From NCBI GenBank assembly GCA_015055605.1, contig SVHV01000002.1, positions 88,049 to 152,048 on the forward strand: 64,000 nucleotides of DNA. Direction: 5' to 3'. The DNA is from Clostridiales bacterium. Its GTDB lineage: Bacteria > Bacillota > Clostridia > Christensenellales > UBA1242. The notes under the pieces were generated by a model. That model saw only the letters and a list, made by a program, of their open reading frames with translations. It was not told the origin of the DNA and made no database searches. How positions within the stretch are numbered: the first letter of the stretch is position 1; each line of letters begins with the position of its first letter. A program made the translations under genes and the position numbers. Below are positions 20,230 to 31,961 of the stretch, piece after piece.

Positions 20230-20520
20230 ATACTGATTAAGTCGTTGTTGACATAGGACGGTAATATAGAAATTATAGTCATTACAGAGAGGTGATTAAA
20301 TGCTGAGAAATCACCATACTACTATATATACCCTCTACCTATCGAGACGCTTGTGAAAGCAAGGTTTTATCCTTTTTAACACTTAAGAAAAAGGCAGATA
20401 CGAGGTGGGAACATTGTTCCAACTAGAGTGGCACCGTGGATATATTTTGATTTATTCATCTCTAGATAATTTGGTATATTAGAAACACAAATCTAATCCA
20501 AATATCTAGAGATTTTTTGT
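20230..20520 (+). promoter_or_regulatory. T-box leader of serS with terminator
   Basis: AGAGTGGCACCGTGG T-box core (20425-20439), then a long hairpin ATCTCTAGATAATTTGG...CCAAATATCTAGAGATTTTTT. 5' boundary approximate. Confidence 0.88.
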
Positions 20521-20611
20521 TTCTATATATCAAGCATTATTATCTGGATATTGACAATAAATATATACTTTATGACAATATCTCACAAATAAAAGACAAA
20601 AGGAGAGAATT

Positions 20612-21889
20612 ATGATTGATATTAATTTAATCAGAACAAACCCTGATTTAGTTAAGGAAAATATCAAAAAGAAGTTTCAAGATAGCAAACTAGAGACTGT
20701 TGATAAAGTCCTAAAACTCGACCAGGAAAACAGAGCAATTAAGGCTGAAGGAGATGCCTTAAGAGCAAAGAGAAATACCCTAAGTGGCACCATTGGTGGG
20801 CTCATGAAAGAGAAGAAAATTGATGAAGCCAACAAGGTAAAAGTAGAAGTAAAAGAAATCAATGATAGACTACTAGAGGTAGAGAAATTAGAGGAAGAAA
20901 AGAGTCAAGAAATCAAGGCTCTAATGATGACTATTCCTAATATCATTGACGAGTCTGTACCAGTAGGAAAAGACGATACAGAGAATGTTGAAATCGAAAG
21001 ATTTGGAGAGCCTATTGTTCCAGAATATGAGATTCCATATCACGCAGATATTCTAAACAAAATCAACTGTTTAGACAAAGATAGCGCTGGTAGAACTAGT
21101 GGAACAGGTTTCTATTTCTTACTAGGCAACGCTGCTAGACTTCACGAGGCAATGATTGCTTATGCTAGAGACTATATGATAGAGAAAGGTTTTACTTACT
21201 GCATACCTCCATTTATGATTAGAAGTGATGTTGTTACTGGTGTTATGTCTTTTGCAGAGATGGACGCTATGATGTACAAGATTGAGAACGAGGACCTATA
21301 CTTAATAGGTACCAGTGAGCACAGTATGATAGGTAGATTTAAGGACCAAATCGTTAAAGAGACAGAACTCCCTATCACAATGACTTCTTACAGCCCATGT
21401 TTCAGAAAAGAGGGTGGTGCTCATGGCCTTGAGGAGAGAGGACTATATCGTGTTCACCAGTTCGAAAAACAAGAGATGATTGTTCTATGTAAACCAGAGG
21501 ACAGCATGGACTGGTACAACAAAATGTGGCAATACACTGTAGATGTATTTAGAAATATGGATATACCAGTTAGAACTTTAGAGTGTTGTAGTGGCGACCT
21601 TGCCGACCTAAAAGTTAAATCTTGTGATATCGAGGCATGGAGCCCTAGACAAAAGAAATACTTTGAAGTAGGTTCTTGCTCAACACTCGGCGATGCACAA
21701 GCTAGAAGATTAGGTATTAGAGCAAAAGGTGAGAAAGGCAACTACTTCTTACACACACTAAACAATACCGTTCTTGCTAGCCCTAGAGGCTTAATTGCAT
21801 TACTTGAGAACAACTATAACGAAGATGGTTCTGTTAATATCCCTAAAGTTCTTCAACCATACATGGGTGGACTAACAGTTCTTAAATAA
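20612..21889 (+). CDS. serS: Seryl-tRNA synthetase
   Basis: MIDINLIRTNPDLVKENIKKK N-terminal arm; class II motifs (FRKEGGAHG, GLYRVHQFEKQEM); T-box upstream. Confidence 0.97.
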   Translation: MIDINLIRTNPDLVKENIKKKFQDSKLETVDKVLKLDQENRAIKAEGDALRAKRNTLSGTIGGLMKEKKIDEANKVKVEVKEINDRLLEVEKLEEEKSQEIKALMMTIPNIIDESVPVGKDDTENVEIERFGEPIVPEYEIPYHADILNKINCLDKDSAGRTSGTGFYFLLGNAARLHEAMIAYARDYMIEKGFTYCIPPFMIRSDVVTGVMSFAEMDAMMYKIENEDLYLIGTSEHSMIGRFKDQIVKETELPITMTSYSPCFRKEGGAHGLEERGLYRVHQFEKQEMIVLCKPEDSMDWYNKMWQYTVDVFRNMDIPVRTLECCSGDLADLKVKSCDIEAWSPRQKKYFEVGSCSTLGDAQARRLGIRAKGEKGNYFLHTLNNTVLASPRGLIALLENNYNEDGSVNIPKVLQPYMGGLTVLK

Positions 21890-21894
21890 AAAAT

Positions 21895-21922
21895 AAAGAG
21901 GGTAAAAAAGTACCCTCTTTTT
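21895..21922 (+). terminator. Intrinsic terminator after serS
   Basis: AAAGAGGGTA-AAAAAG-TACCCTCTTTTT. Confidence 0.85.
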
Positions 21923-22051
21923 ATTTATTGCACACACATAAACCACCCTTACTATCCCTATACCCGAATTAGAGCAGAAAAATACAACAAAATATTATGT
22001 AATATAATATTTTTGTGTTAAAATAATAGTAACTTATTTGGGGGAAATGTA

Positions 22052-24028
22052 ATGAAAAAATGGACTACAGCCATGGTCCTTAGTGGAGTAATGGCACTAT
22101 CTGTACCTATCTTTGTAGGTGACAATTTTAATAATTATAACCACAATATGTCTACTAGTATTTCGACTACTCTAGGTAGGCATAGTTTTGATGGATTATA
22201 TTCTAGCACTCTTAGAGAAGACCCGGTAACTGACGAGGTAAAACTCTCAAACCCTGTTCTCGAGGCCAGAATGAGAGCATTACTTGAGATTCCAGACGGA
22301 CAACCTCTCAAAAAAGACAGTATTATGACTAATGCTAAATATTACAACGCTTCCGACCCAACTAATGCTGATAGAGTATGTCTAGACCTAAGCAATACAG
22401 GAATCAAAGACATTACCGAACTATGTCAATTCAGTTGGCCTCAGACATTAGTTGCAATCAATCTAGCAAATAACGGCTTAGTAAATAGTGACCTACTAAA
22501 CATAATTCAGTTTACTAAGATAAAAGCAGACCAACAGGTACCAGTAGGCGACATTAACGAGGGCAAAGAAGTAACTGCAGCTAGTAATCTAAGCACAATA
22601 ATTAAGAATATAAACTTATGTTTCAATGATTTAGATTTGTCTAGTATCACCAGTACAACTCTAACTGATACAAAGTTCTTATTTGGAGTTCAGGGAATAT
22701 CTCATTTAGACAAAACCAAACTTATCCAAAATGACGAACTCAATAACACTAAATACTACTTCAGAGAAAGCGATTTAAATATCGTATCACCTGTACTAAA
22801 AAGAAATGGTTCTAATATTAATTATACAATAGGTCAAGTAAAAGGATTTACAGACGATGGAATATTAGGAGAAATCACTTCTACTGTAGGAGGTGTTACA
22901 TCTTCACCATCAGGATACTATTATGGCTGGTCACAGAGCGAGAATTTCTCAGTATTTACCCTAACTATTAGGAGCGACTTTAAGATAGAGAGAAAAGCTG
23001 TATTTAATCTCCCTGCAGACAAGATTATTATGAGTCCAGAAATCAATGGCAAGATTCAAGTAATAGGCAACCCTATAACCAAAGATGTAGGTACTCAAAC
23101 AGTAAATATCAGAGTAACAGCAAATAACGGACTCACCAGAGTAGTATCTCGTAGTTATACAGTAGTAGATACAACTGCACCAACACTATCACTTGTTGGT
23201 CCATCAACTATCTACTGGAGCAAAAACAAAGCTTTTGACCACACCAAATATACCTGTAAAGCAATAGACTCAGGAGACGATATTTCTGATGATATTGTAA
23301 AAGAAACCAACTTAGATGTGACACAGATAACAACAGGCGAGCCATATTACATCAGATACAATGTATCAGATGGATATAATAATGCAACACCTGTAATTAG
23401 ATATGTATATATTCAAGAACAAGCATTAGATACTATTATCCTTAGATGCAACACTCAGGACACCACAACAGGCTCTGACCTAGTATTAGAGGTTAAGCCT
23501 GATGATAATATTCCTATGAAAGACTATGAGGACTTTACATTTGAATATAGGTGGTATGTAAATGGTAAATTAGAACACACAACTACTGGAGACTTCAAAG
23601 GTAGAAGTACACAAAGTTTCATATTCGACACTATCGGCATGAGAGAAATAAAAGTTGAACTAATAGCAACTGACGGCACAAAGACTATCGAATTATCTAG
23701 CGAAACATTATACCTAGATATTGAGGCAGGAATGGATAATACTCAAATAATAATTATTGCCTGCTCAGTAGCAATTTTACTATGTATTATATTCTTCTCA
23801 GTTAGAACAATTATTAAGGTTAGAAGAGCAAAGAATGGTGTTGCTAAAAAATCTAGCAAAACCAAAAAAGTTGATGATGTAAAGAAACAACAAATCAAAA
23901 TCGTTAGTGGTGAAAACCCTAATAACCCAAACGGATTCACAGTTGGTGGTGAAGGTGGAGGAAACTCAATAGAGCCATTACAAAACAATAACATAGCAGA
24001 CAATAACAATAACCAGATGGGACAATAA
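22052..24028 (+). CDS. Surface protein: signal peptide, LRR-like segment, Ig-like domains, C-terminal TM
   Basis: Signal-like N-terminus; LSNTGIKDITELCQF...INLANNGL; VVDTTAPTLSLVGPSTIYW Ig-like module; TM IIIIACSVAILLCIIFF with basic cytoplasmic tail. Confidence 0.6.
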   Translation: MKKWTTAMVLSGVMALSVPIFVGDNFNNYNHNMSTSISTTLGRHSFDGLYSSTLREDPVTDEVKLSNPVLEARMRALLEIPDGQPLKKDSIMTNAKYYNASDPTNADRVCLDLSNTGIKDITELCQFSWPQTLVAINLANNGLVNSDLLNIIQFTKIKADQQVPVGDINEGKEVTAASNLSTIIKNINLCFNDLDLSSITSTTLTDTKFLFGVQGISHLDKTKLIQNDELNNTKYYFRESDLNIVSPVLKRNGSNINYTIGQVKGFTDDGILGEITSTVGGVTSSPSGYYYGWSQSENFSVFTLTIRSDFKIERKAVFNLPADKIIMSPEINGKIQVIGNPITKDVGTQTVNIRVTANNGLTRVVSRSYTVVDTTAPTLSLVGPSTIYWSKNKAFDHTKYTCKAIDSGDDISDDIVKETNLDVTQITTGEPYYIRYNVSDGYNNATPVIRYVYIQEQALDTIILRCNTQDTTTGSDLVLEVKPDDNIPMKDYEDFTFEYRWYVNGKLEHTTTGDFKGRSTQSFIFDTIGMREIKVELIATDGTKTIELSSETLYLDIEAGMDNTQIIIIACSVAILLCIIFFSVRTIIKVRRAKNGVAKKSSKTKKVDDVKKQQIKIVSGENPNNPNGFTVGGEGGGNSIEPLQNNNIADNNNNQMGQ

Positions 24029-24032
24029 AAAC

Positions 24033-24067
24033 AAAAAGGACTGATAACACATTCAGTCCTTTTTTTA
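24033..24067. terminator. Bidirectional intrinsic terminator
   Basis: AAAAAGGACTGA...TCAGTCCTTTTTTT between convergent genes. Confidence 0.85.
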
Positions 24068-24106
24068 TTTACATACTCATTCTTTATCTTTACAGAAAAG
24101 AAATAA

Positions 24107-25864
24107 TTATCTTACCATCTGGTGTTCGCTAGGCTTATAATAAAACTCCCTTTCTTCTTTCTTTTCTTCTACAACCCTTTCTCTAGCAAGATTTTTAGTT
24201 GTAACATTTATAGATAGATTATCTTTGTTTATGCCATAATCTTGAAGTGTTTTGTCAATAAACCACCCCTCTATTGTCAAACTATCTACAGAACTCTGTA
24301 AACTAGGAAGTAGATTTACAATCTCTTCGTTTACATTTGAGTCTAGTTCTACCTTCACATCATCAATGTAAACCTCTACTCTTTCTGCAGCATCAGTGGA
24401 TAAAATCCTAACATAATCTGACACACATCTATCTAGATATTCTCTACCATCATCACTATCATTTAGGATATTCTTGAGAATTGTTCTTAGTCTTAAGATT
24501 TGCTTTTGCTTTAGATTACTAAGCACAGAACTTTGTTTAGTTTCTTTTAGTTCACCCATCTTATCATCAATGATTTCTTGAAGAACAGTAGCAACCTCTA
24601 GCCTAAAATACTCTTGCAAAAATTCTTGAATATTAACCCCATCAAGTTCGTCATTAGTTCTAAATAATACTGATGAGATTTTCTTTTTCTTCTCTTCGAT
24701 ATTTCTTCTCTTTAGGAGTCTATCTTCTTCTGTGGTAAACAACTTATATAATTTACTTACAAAATCAAAATCACTAACACCTATATCACTAAGACTAAGT
24801 TGATACTCACCATTTCTAGTTAGACATTTTTTGAGTTTCTTTACTTCCTCAGCAATCTCGATTTCTTTTTCTACAGACTCTCTGAGTTTATATAGTCTAA
24901 ATAGTTCGCCCCTATCAGCCTTAGAGTCTTCTTCCATCTCACAGATTTTATCTTCTATCAGACTAATAGCAACTTTCTCAACTAAGAACATTAGATACTC
25001 TGTAGGAGTATAACTTCTGCCATCTGCTCTAAAAACTACTGCCTGTTCTTTAGCAATAATATTGTCTTTGAGTACAGAAGTAATAGCAGACCCCTCTATC
25101 GCAGAGAGTGCGTCTGTTCTAGACTTAAAGTATGTATCACCCTTAGTTGGTTTCTCACCAAAGCCGATATAGTCATTCACTCTAGCAAGCAAAGGATTCA
25201 CGCCACCCACGCCCTCAAACCTAGACGGATAATCTTCTCTAATACTCTCTATTTCTTTTACCACCTGACCAGCAGAAGCGTAGTCTGTATAGATAATAAC
25301 AGTATCACATCTGTCGTCAGTGTTTAAAAATTTAATTGTAGCAGGGAACTCTGATAGATATGCTCTATCAATAAACTCTCTAACAAATGGAATTACTTTG
25401 TTAGAAGGTAGATTGATATATAATCTAGCCACTGTATCATTCTTTACTTTTTGGTTATATAGTTTATTTACATCAATAGACACAAAGAACTTTTCTTCTA
25501 GCCTATTGATATACTGAAACTCAATCGGAAGAACGGCAGAAAATTTACCACTCCTAATATAATCAAAACACTCTCTACCTGTCATATTAGACGGAGAGTA
25601 AAAAACACCATGTGTAATCTTATACACAGCAGTATTTGTATTATTTTGATTTATACAGAACCAGTCAGCATATCTACTTAGCAAGAACTCGTATAATTCC
25701 TTGTCCTCAATAGCTCCAGTATTATGTGCTCCTAGAGTTATAAAGTATGTGTACAAGTCTAGTTTTTCTGTATTATCTTTAGTAAGAGATATAACAGACT
25801 GGTCCACACCCTCAATAGCACTTAGAAATCTTTCTTTTTCTTTGATACCACCTAATCTTGACAT
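24107..25864 (-). CDS. Uncharacterised protein with a possible HopA1-like region
   Basis: RLYINLPSNKVIPFVREFIDRAYLSEFPATIKFLNTDDRCDTVIIYTDYASAGQVVKEIESI looks HopA1-like. AGAGGAG precedes ATG at 25864 (MSRLGG), internal to the ORF-track start. Confidence 0.4.
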   Translation of the reverse strand: MSRLGGIKEKERFLSAIEGVDQSVISLTKDNTEKLDLYTYFITLGAHNTGAIEDKELYEFLLSRYADWFCINQNNTNTAVYKITHGVFYSPSNMTGRECFDYIRSGKFSAVLPIEFQYINRLEEKFFVSIDVNKLYNQKVKNDTVARLYINLPSNKVIPFVREFIDRAYLSEFPATIKFLNTDDRCDTVIIYTDYASAGQVVKEIESIREDYPSRFEGVGGVNPLLARVNDYIGFGEKPTKGDTYFKSRTDALSAIEGSAITSVLKDNIIAKEQAVVFRADGRSYTPTEYLMFLVEKVAISLIEDKICEMEEDSKADRGELFRLYKLRESVEKEIEIAEEVKKLKKCLTRNGEYQLSLSDIGVSDFDFVSKLYKLFTTEEDRLLKRRNIEEKKKKISSVLFRTNDELDGVNIQEFLQEYFRLEVATVLQEIIDDKMGELKETKQSSVLSNLKQKQILRLRTILKNILNDSDDGREYLDRCVSDYVRILSTDAAERVEVYIDDVKVELDSNVNEEIVNLLPSLQSSVDSLTIEGWFIDKTLQDYGINKDNLSINVTTKNLARERVVEEKKEEREFYYKPSEHQMVR

Positions 25865-26031
25865 AGTATACTCCTCTAATATTGTTAGACCGATTTTATT
25901 AATTTTAGAGAGAAAAAAGGAAAAACCATACAAGGTATATCATACTCACAACACACCTCATAGATTTTTCCTTTTTCATTCTTTATAGTCGATTATAATT
26001 CTACTATATTTTCATTTAATTTTCAAGTGTT

Positions 26032-28596
26032 TTATAAAAGTTCACTATCGTCAGTTTTTACTTCTTCTACTACAGGGAGTTCTGTTACTTCTGTAGGCTC
26101 TACAGGAGCAGTTTCTTCGATAGATTCAGCAAGTTCTTCTTGCTCTTTTTCTGATGGAGTAACTGCAACAGATACTATCTTTGCATCACCCTTCATCTTC
26201 ATTATTCTAACACCTTTAGTATTTCTACCTATCTTATTGATTTCGGTAGCACCAACTCTGATAACTACACCATCATCAGCAATAAGCATAATGTCGTCAT
26301 CTTCGGTTACTTGTTTTAGGTTAACTAGTTTACCAGTTTCTTCGTTAAAGATACCAGCCTTGATACCCTTACCGTTTCTACCCTGCAATCTATAATCGCT
26401 CTCACTAGACCTCTTACCATAACCATTCTCAGTAATAGTCAACATATCGCTATTTGGATTAACAACAGTCATATCAACGATTGTCTCTCCCTCACTCATC
26501 TTCATAGCCTTAACACCCATAGTGTCTCTGCCTAATGGTCTAACTGTATTTTCGTTAAATCTGATACATTTACCTTCACTACTACAGATTAAGATTTCGT
26601 TATTACCGTTAGTTAGGAATACGCTGATTAATTCGTCCCCATCACTAAGTTTAATAGCAATCTTACCACCTTTTCTGATAGACAAGAATTCTTCGGTCTT
26701 AGTCTTCTTGATTAGACCAAACTTAGTAGCCATCATTAGGTAGCCATGGTCTTCTGGCTGGATAGGGATAATGGTTGTAATTCTCTCATCATTGTCTACT
26801 TGTAGTAGATTAACCATTGCTCTACCCTTGCTAGCCTTAACTGCCTCTGGAACTTCATAAGCTTTTAGAACATATACTCTACCTTTACTTGAGAAGCACA
26901 TTAAGTTATCGTGTGAAGATGTAACATAAATTTTCTCTACAAAGTCAGTATCTTTAGTCTTATGTCCTACTACTCCGACACCGCCTCTATGTTGACTCTT
27001 GTACTCTGATACAGGCATTCTCTTAATGTAGCCAGTATGAGTTAGAGACAATACAACAGTCTCTCTAGGAATAAGGTCTGCAATATCTAGACTAGTATAG
27101 TCTAGGCTAATCTCTGTCTTTCTAGGCACACCATACTTAGTCTTGATTTCGATTAAGTCACCCTTGATAATCTCAAGAACTCTAGCCTCACTAGCAAGAA
27201 TCTCTTTGTACTCTTTGATAAGAGCCTCAACCTCTGCTAATTCTGCTTTTAATTTCTCAACCTCTAGACCAGTAAGTTTCTGAAGTCTCATATCAAGAAT
27301 AGCATTTGCTTGTTTTTCGTCAAGATTAAAGAGCCTTGTGAGTCTCTCCACTGCATCATTCTTATCAGTAGATAGTTTGATTTGTCTGATAACCTCATCA
27401 ATGTTAGCCTGAGCAACAACTAAACCTCTAAGGATATGTGCTCTAGCCTCTGCTTTGTCAAGCTCATACTTAGTTCTTCTAGTGATAACCTCTTTTTGGA
27501 ACACAAGGTAGTGCTCTAAGATATCCTTTAGAGGAAGTGTCTTAGGTGTACCATCAACAAGCGCTAAGTTGATTGCTCCGAATGAAGTCTGTAATTGAGT
27601 GTGTTTGAATAAGTTATTGAGAACAACTTGAGCATTTGCATCTCTCTTCACATCAACAACTATTCTCATACCTGTTCTATCACTTTCTTCTTTGATATCA
27701 GATATGCCCTCTATTCTCTTTGCTTTAACAAGGTCTGCGATTTGAATGATAAGTTTCGCTTTGTTTACCTGATATGGTATCTCTGTGATAACAATTCTTT
27801 CTCTACCATTCTCTTCTTCAATATCTGTCTTTGCTCTAATAATGAATGAGCCTTTACCAGTCTCATACATCTCTCTAATACCCTTACCACCGATAACAAT
27901 ACCCTTAGTTGGGAAGTCTGGTGCTGGGATATATTTCATAAGTTCGTCTAGAGTGATGTCTGGATTGTCAATAAGTGCAATAACACCATTGATTACCTCA
28001 CATAGATTGTGTGGAGGAATATTAGTAGCCATACCTACTGCAATACCATCACTACCATTAACTAGTAGGTTTGGGAATCTACTAGGTAGAACTGTAGGTT
28101 GCATCTCTCTACCATCAAAGTTAGGATAGAAGTCTACAGTCTCCTGATTGATACCATTAAGCATCTCACCAGCAATCTTGCTAAGTCTAGCCTCTGTGTA
28201 ACGCTGTGCTGCTGGAGGGTCTCCATCTATTGAACCAAAGTTACCATGTCCATCTACTAGAGGACAATTGATTGAGAAGTCTTGTGCTAGTCTAACAAGT
28301 GCGTAATAAATCGCTGAGTCACCGTGAGGGTGAAATTTACCCATAACCTCACCGACAATAGTTGCACACTTTCTGAAAGGCTTATCGTTGTATAAGCCTA
28401 AGTTAGCACCCATAGCATAGATAATTCTTCTATGAACAGGCTTTAGACCATCTCTTACATCAGGAATAGCACGACTAACATTAACTGCCATAGCATAGGC
28501 AATAAATGATTTTTCTAGCTCTTCTTTAACCTTGATATCTAAGATTTTGCTATTATCTATCTTATCTAAAATTTTCTCTATTTCATCTCTTTCCAT
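26032..28596 (-). CDS. gyrA: DNA gyrase subunit A
   Basis: [27 protein letters not shown] active-site Tyr, GyrA-box-like QHRGGVG, adjacent to gyrB. Confidence 0.96.
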   Translation of the reverse strand: MERDEIEKILDKIDNSKILDIKVKEELEKSFIAYAMAVNVSRAIPDVRDGLKPVHRRIIYAMGANLGLYNDKPFRKCATIVGEVMGKFHPHGDSAIYYALVRLAQDFSINCPLVDGHGNFGSIDGDPPAAQRYTEARLSKIAGEMLNGINQETVDFYPNFDGREMQPTVLPSRFPNLLVNGSDGIAVGMATNIPPHNLCEVINGVIALIDNPDITLDELMKYIPAPDFPTKGIVIGGKGIREMYETGKGSFIIRAKTDIEEENGRERIVITEIPYQVNKAKLIIQIADLVKAKRIEGISDIKEESDRTGMRIVVDVKRDANAQVVLNNLFKHTQLQTSFGAINLALVDGTPKTLPLKDILEHYLVFQKEVITRRTKYELDKAEARAHILRGLVVAQANIDEVIRQIKLSTDKNDAVERLTRLFNLDEKQANAILDMRLQKLTGLEVEKLKAELAEVEALIKEYKEILASEARVLEIIKGDLIEIKTKYGVPRKTEISLDYTSLDIADLIPRETVVLSLTHTGYIKRMPVSEYKSQHRGGVGVVGHKTKDTDFVEKIYVTSSHDNLMCFSSKGRVYVLKAYEVPEAVKASKGRAMVNLLQVDNDERITTIIPIQPEDHGYLMMATKFGLIKKTKTEEFLSIRKGGKIAIKLSDGDELISVFLTNGNNEILICSSEGKCIRFNENTVRPLGRDTMGVKAMKMSEGETIVDMTVVNPNSDMLTITENGYGKRSSESDYRLQGRNGKGIKAGIFNEETGKLVNLKQVTEDDDIMLIADDGVVIRVGATEINKIGRNTKGVRIMKMKGDAKIVSVAVTPSEKEQEELAESIEETAPVEPTEVTELPVVEEVKTDDSELL

Positions 28597-28616
28597 AGTT
28601 TACTCCTACTAATGTC

Positions 28617-30596
<1,980 letters not shown>

Positions 30597-30939
30597 TCAG
30601 ATATCAAATTATATCACATTTTATCCCCTTTTACAAACTTTTTACAATATATTATTATATAATTTAGTATATTAATATAGTATATAGTGTAAATCCGTCA
30701 AAAACAGCACCTTAGAGGGGTGTTTTAAGAAAATGACTACCAACCAAAAGAAAACACACAACAGGACGTGATGACGCTAAAATTTATTTTCATATTCAAA
30801 AGCACACACTACAAACGAAACTGAAAAATCAATACCACACCGTCATTATTTACCTGCAAAAATTTACAATATTTTCTTTTAACAAAGTATACTAACATAC
30901 CTAAGTAACGGCTAAACTTAGCCTTAAGATAATTACATA

Positions 30940-30968
30940 TTGACACACTCTAAGTCTAGTGCTAAAAT
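30940..30968 (+). promoter_or_regulatory. Sigma-A-type promoter
   Basis: TTGACA-N17-TAAAAT upstream of the 31002 CDS. Confidence 0.65.
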
Positions 30969-31001
30969 AATAAATGTAATAAATACAAAGATGGTGGAAA
31001 T

Positions 31002-31673
31002 ATGAATATAAAAAGTTATGAGGCTTATGGACTCACAATGGCATTAGCAGGTAATATGGAAGGAATTGCTGTCACTAGAGTTGCTATACCAGTAGTAGGC
31101 AGGTCTATGTATGCAATTTCGTCAAAAGATGGCAAAGTGGACATATCTATCGACCCAGAAGAGACAGAAGACTTTATGGACGATTTTAGAGACGGAATTG
31201 CTCAACTATACAACTACTCTCACCCAGACAAAAACACAACTGTCGAAAAGCTAGAGAATGATAAAACTATGCAAATGAGATTGGTGGATATTTTGAATCA
31301 AAACAAGTATCAAATAGCAGACTTTCACCCAAACCCACCTCAAAGACTCATCAATACCCACAAGTGTTATTTGGATATGTTTAAGCAGACTTCTTTTGCT
31401 AGCCAAGACTTTGCAACACTACACACTGCAACCAGCCTATCAGCAAGCCTTTATCAAGACCTAAACACAACAACAATTAGTGAAATGTGGCAGGCTTTGA
31501 ACAATAACCAATCAGCCGTTGAAGACTACTTTGATATGGCAGACGAGATAGAGGAAGCTATCGCCCTAATCGAGAGTGGAGAAGCATCGGACATCAACGA
31601 AGCATTTGCAATGCTACACGAAGACGAAATGGAAGATGATGACGAAATGGATAATGACGGTAGAGATAAATAA
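31002..31673 (+). CDS. Uncharacterised acidic protein
   Basis: Promoter, RBS-like GGTGGA, intact ORF and downstream terminator; no family recognised. Confidence 0.6.
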   Translation: MNIKSYEAYGLTMALAGNMEGIAVTRVAIPVVGRSMYAISSKDGKVDISIDPEETEDFMDDFRDGIAQLYNYSHPDKNTTVEKLENDKTMQMRLVDILNQNKYQIADFHPNPPQRLINTHKCYLDMFKQTSFASQDFATLHTATSLSASLYQDLNTTTISEMWQALNNNQSAVEDYFDMADEIEEAIALIESGEASDINEAFAMLHEDEMEDDDEMDNDGRDK

Positions 31674-31682
31674 AGAATTATG

Positions 31683-31718
31683 CCTTGTTTTAGGGAAAAA
31701 CCTAAAACAAGGTTTTTT
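31683..31718 (+). terminator. Intrinsic terminator
   Basis: CCTTGTTTTAGG-GAAAAA-CCTAAAACAAGGTTTTTT. Confidence 0.85.
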
Positions 31719-31780
31719 GTTTAAAAGTTAAAAATTATTACATCTTATCACTAACTATACATATAGTTGAGGTTTAATTT

Positions 31781-31834
31781 TCGACTTTTTTCGACCTTTC
31801 TCGACTTTTTTCGACCTTTCTCGACTTATTTCGA
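31781..31834. repeat. Short tandem repeat, 20-bp unit TCGACTTTTTTCGACCTTTC, two exact copies plus a degenerate partial copy
   Basis: 31781-31800 and 31801-31820 identical; 31821-31834 TCGACTTATTTCGA(C) continues the pattern. Confidence 0.9.
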
Positions 31835-31961
31835 CACGAAAAAGCACAAGAAAGTGCTTTGTCTATGACTTTTTTGATAAATTTTTCTCATTTATTTGGA
31901 AATATGAAATTGTAGTGCTACAATAATTATTGTAATTTATTTATTTTTTGGAGAGTATATT

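Noticed and set aside
20551-20579. Second possible serS promoter TTGACA...TATACT/GACAAT
   Set aside because: The TATACT spacing is about 7 bp and the 17-bp-spaced -10 (GACAAT) is poor; the T-box promoter at 20171 explains expression.
30733-30771. Mini-ORF MTTNQKKTHNRT between gyrB and 31002
   Set aside because: No Shine-Dalgarno or attenuator structure to support a leader peptide.
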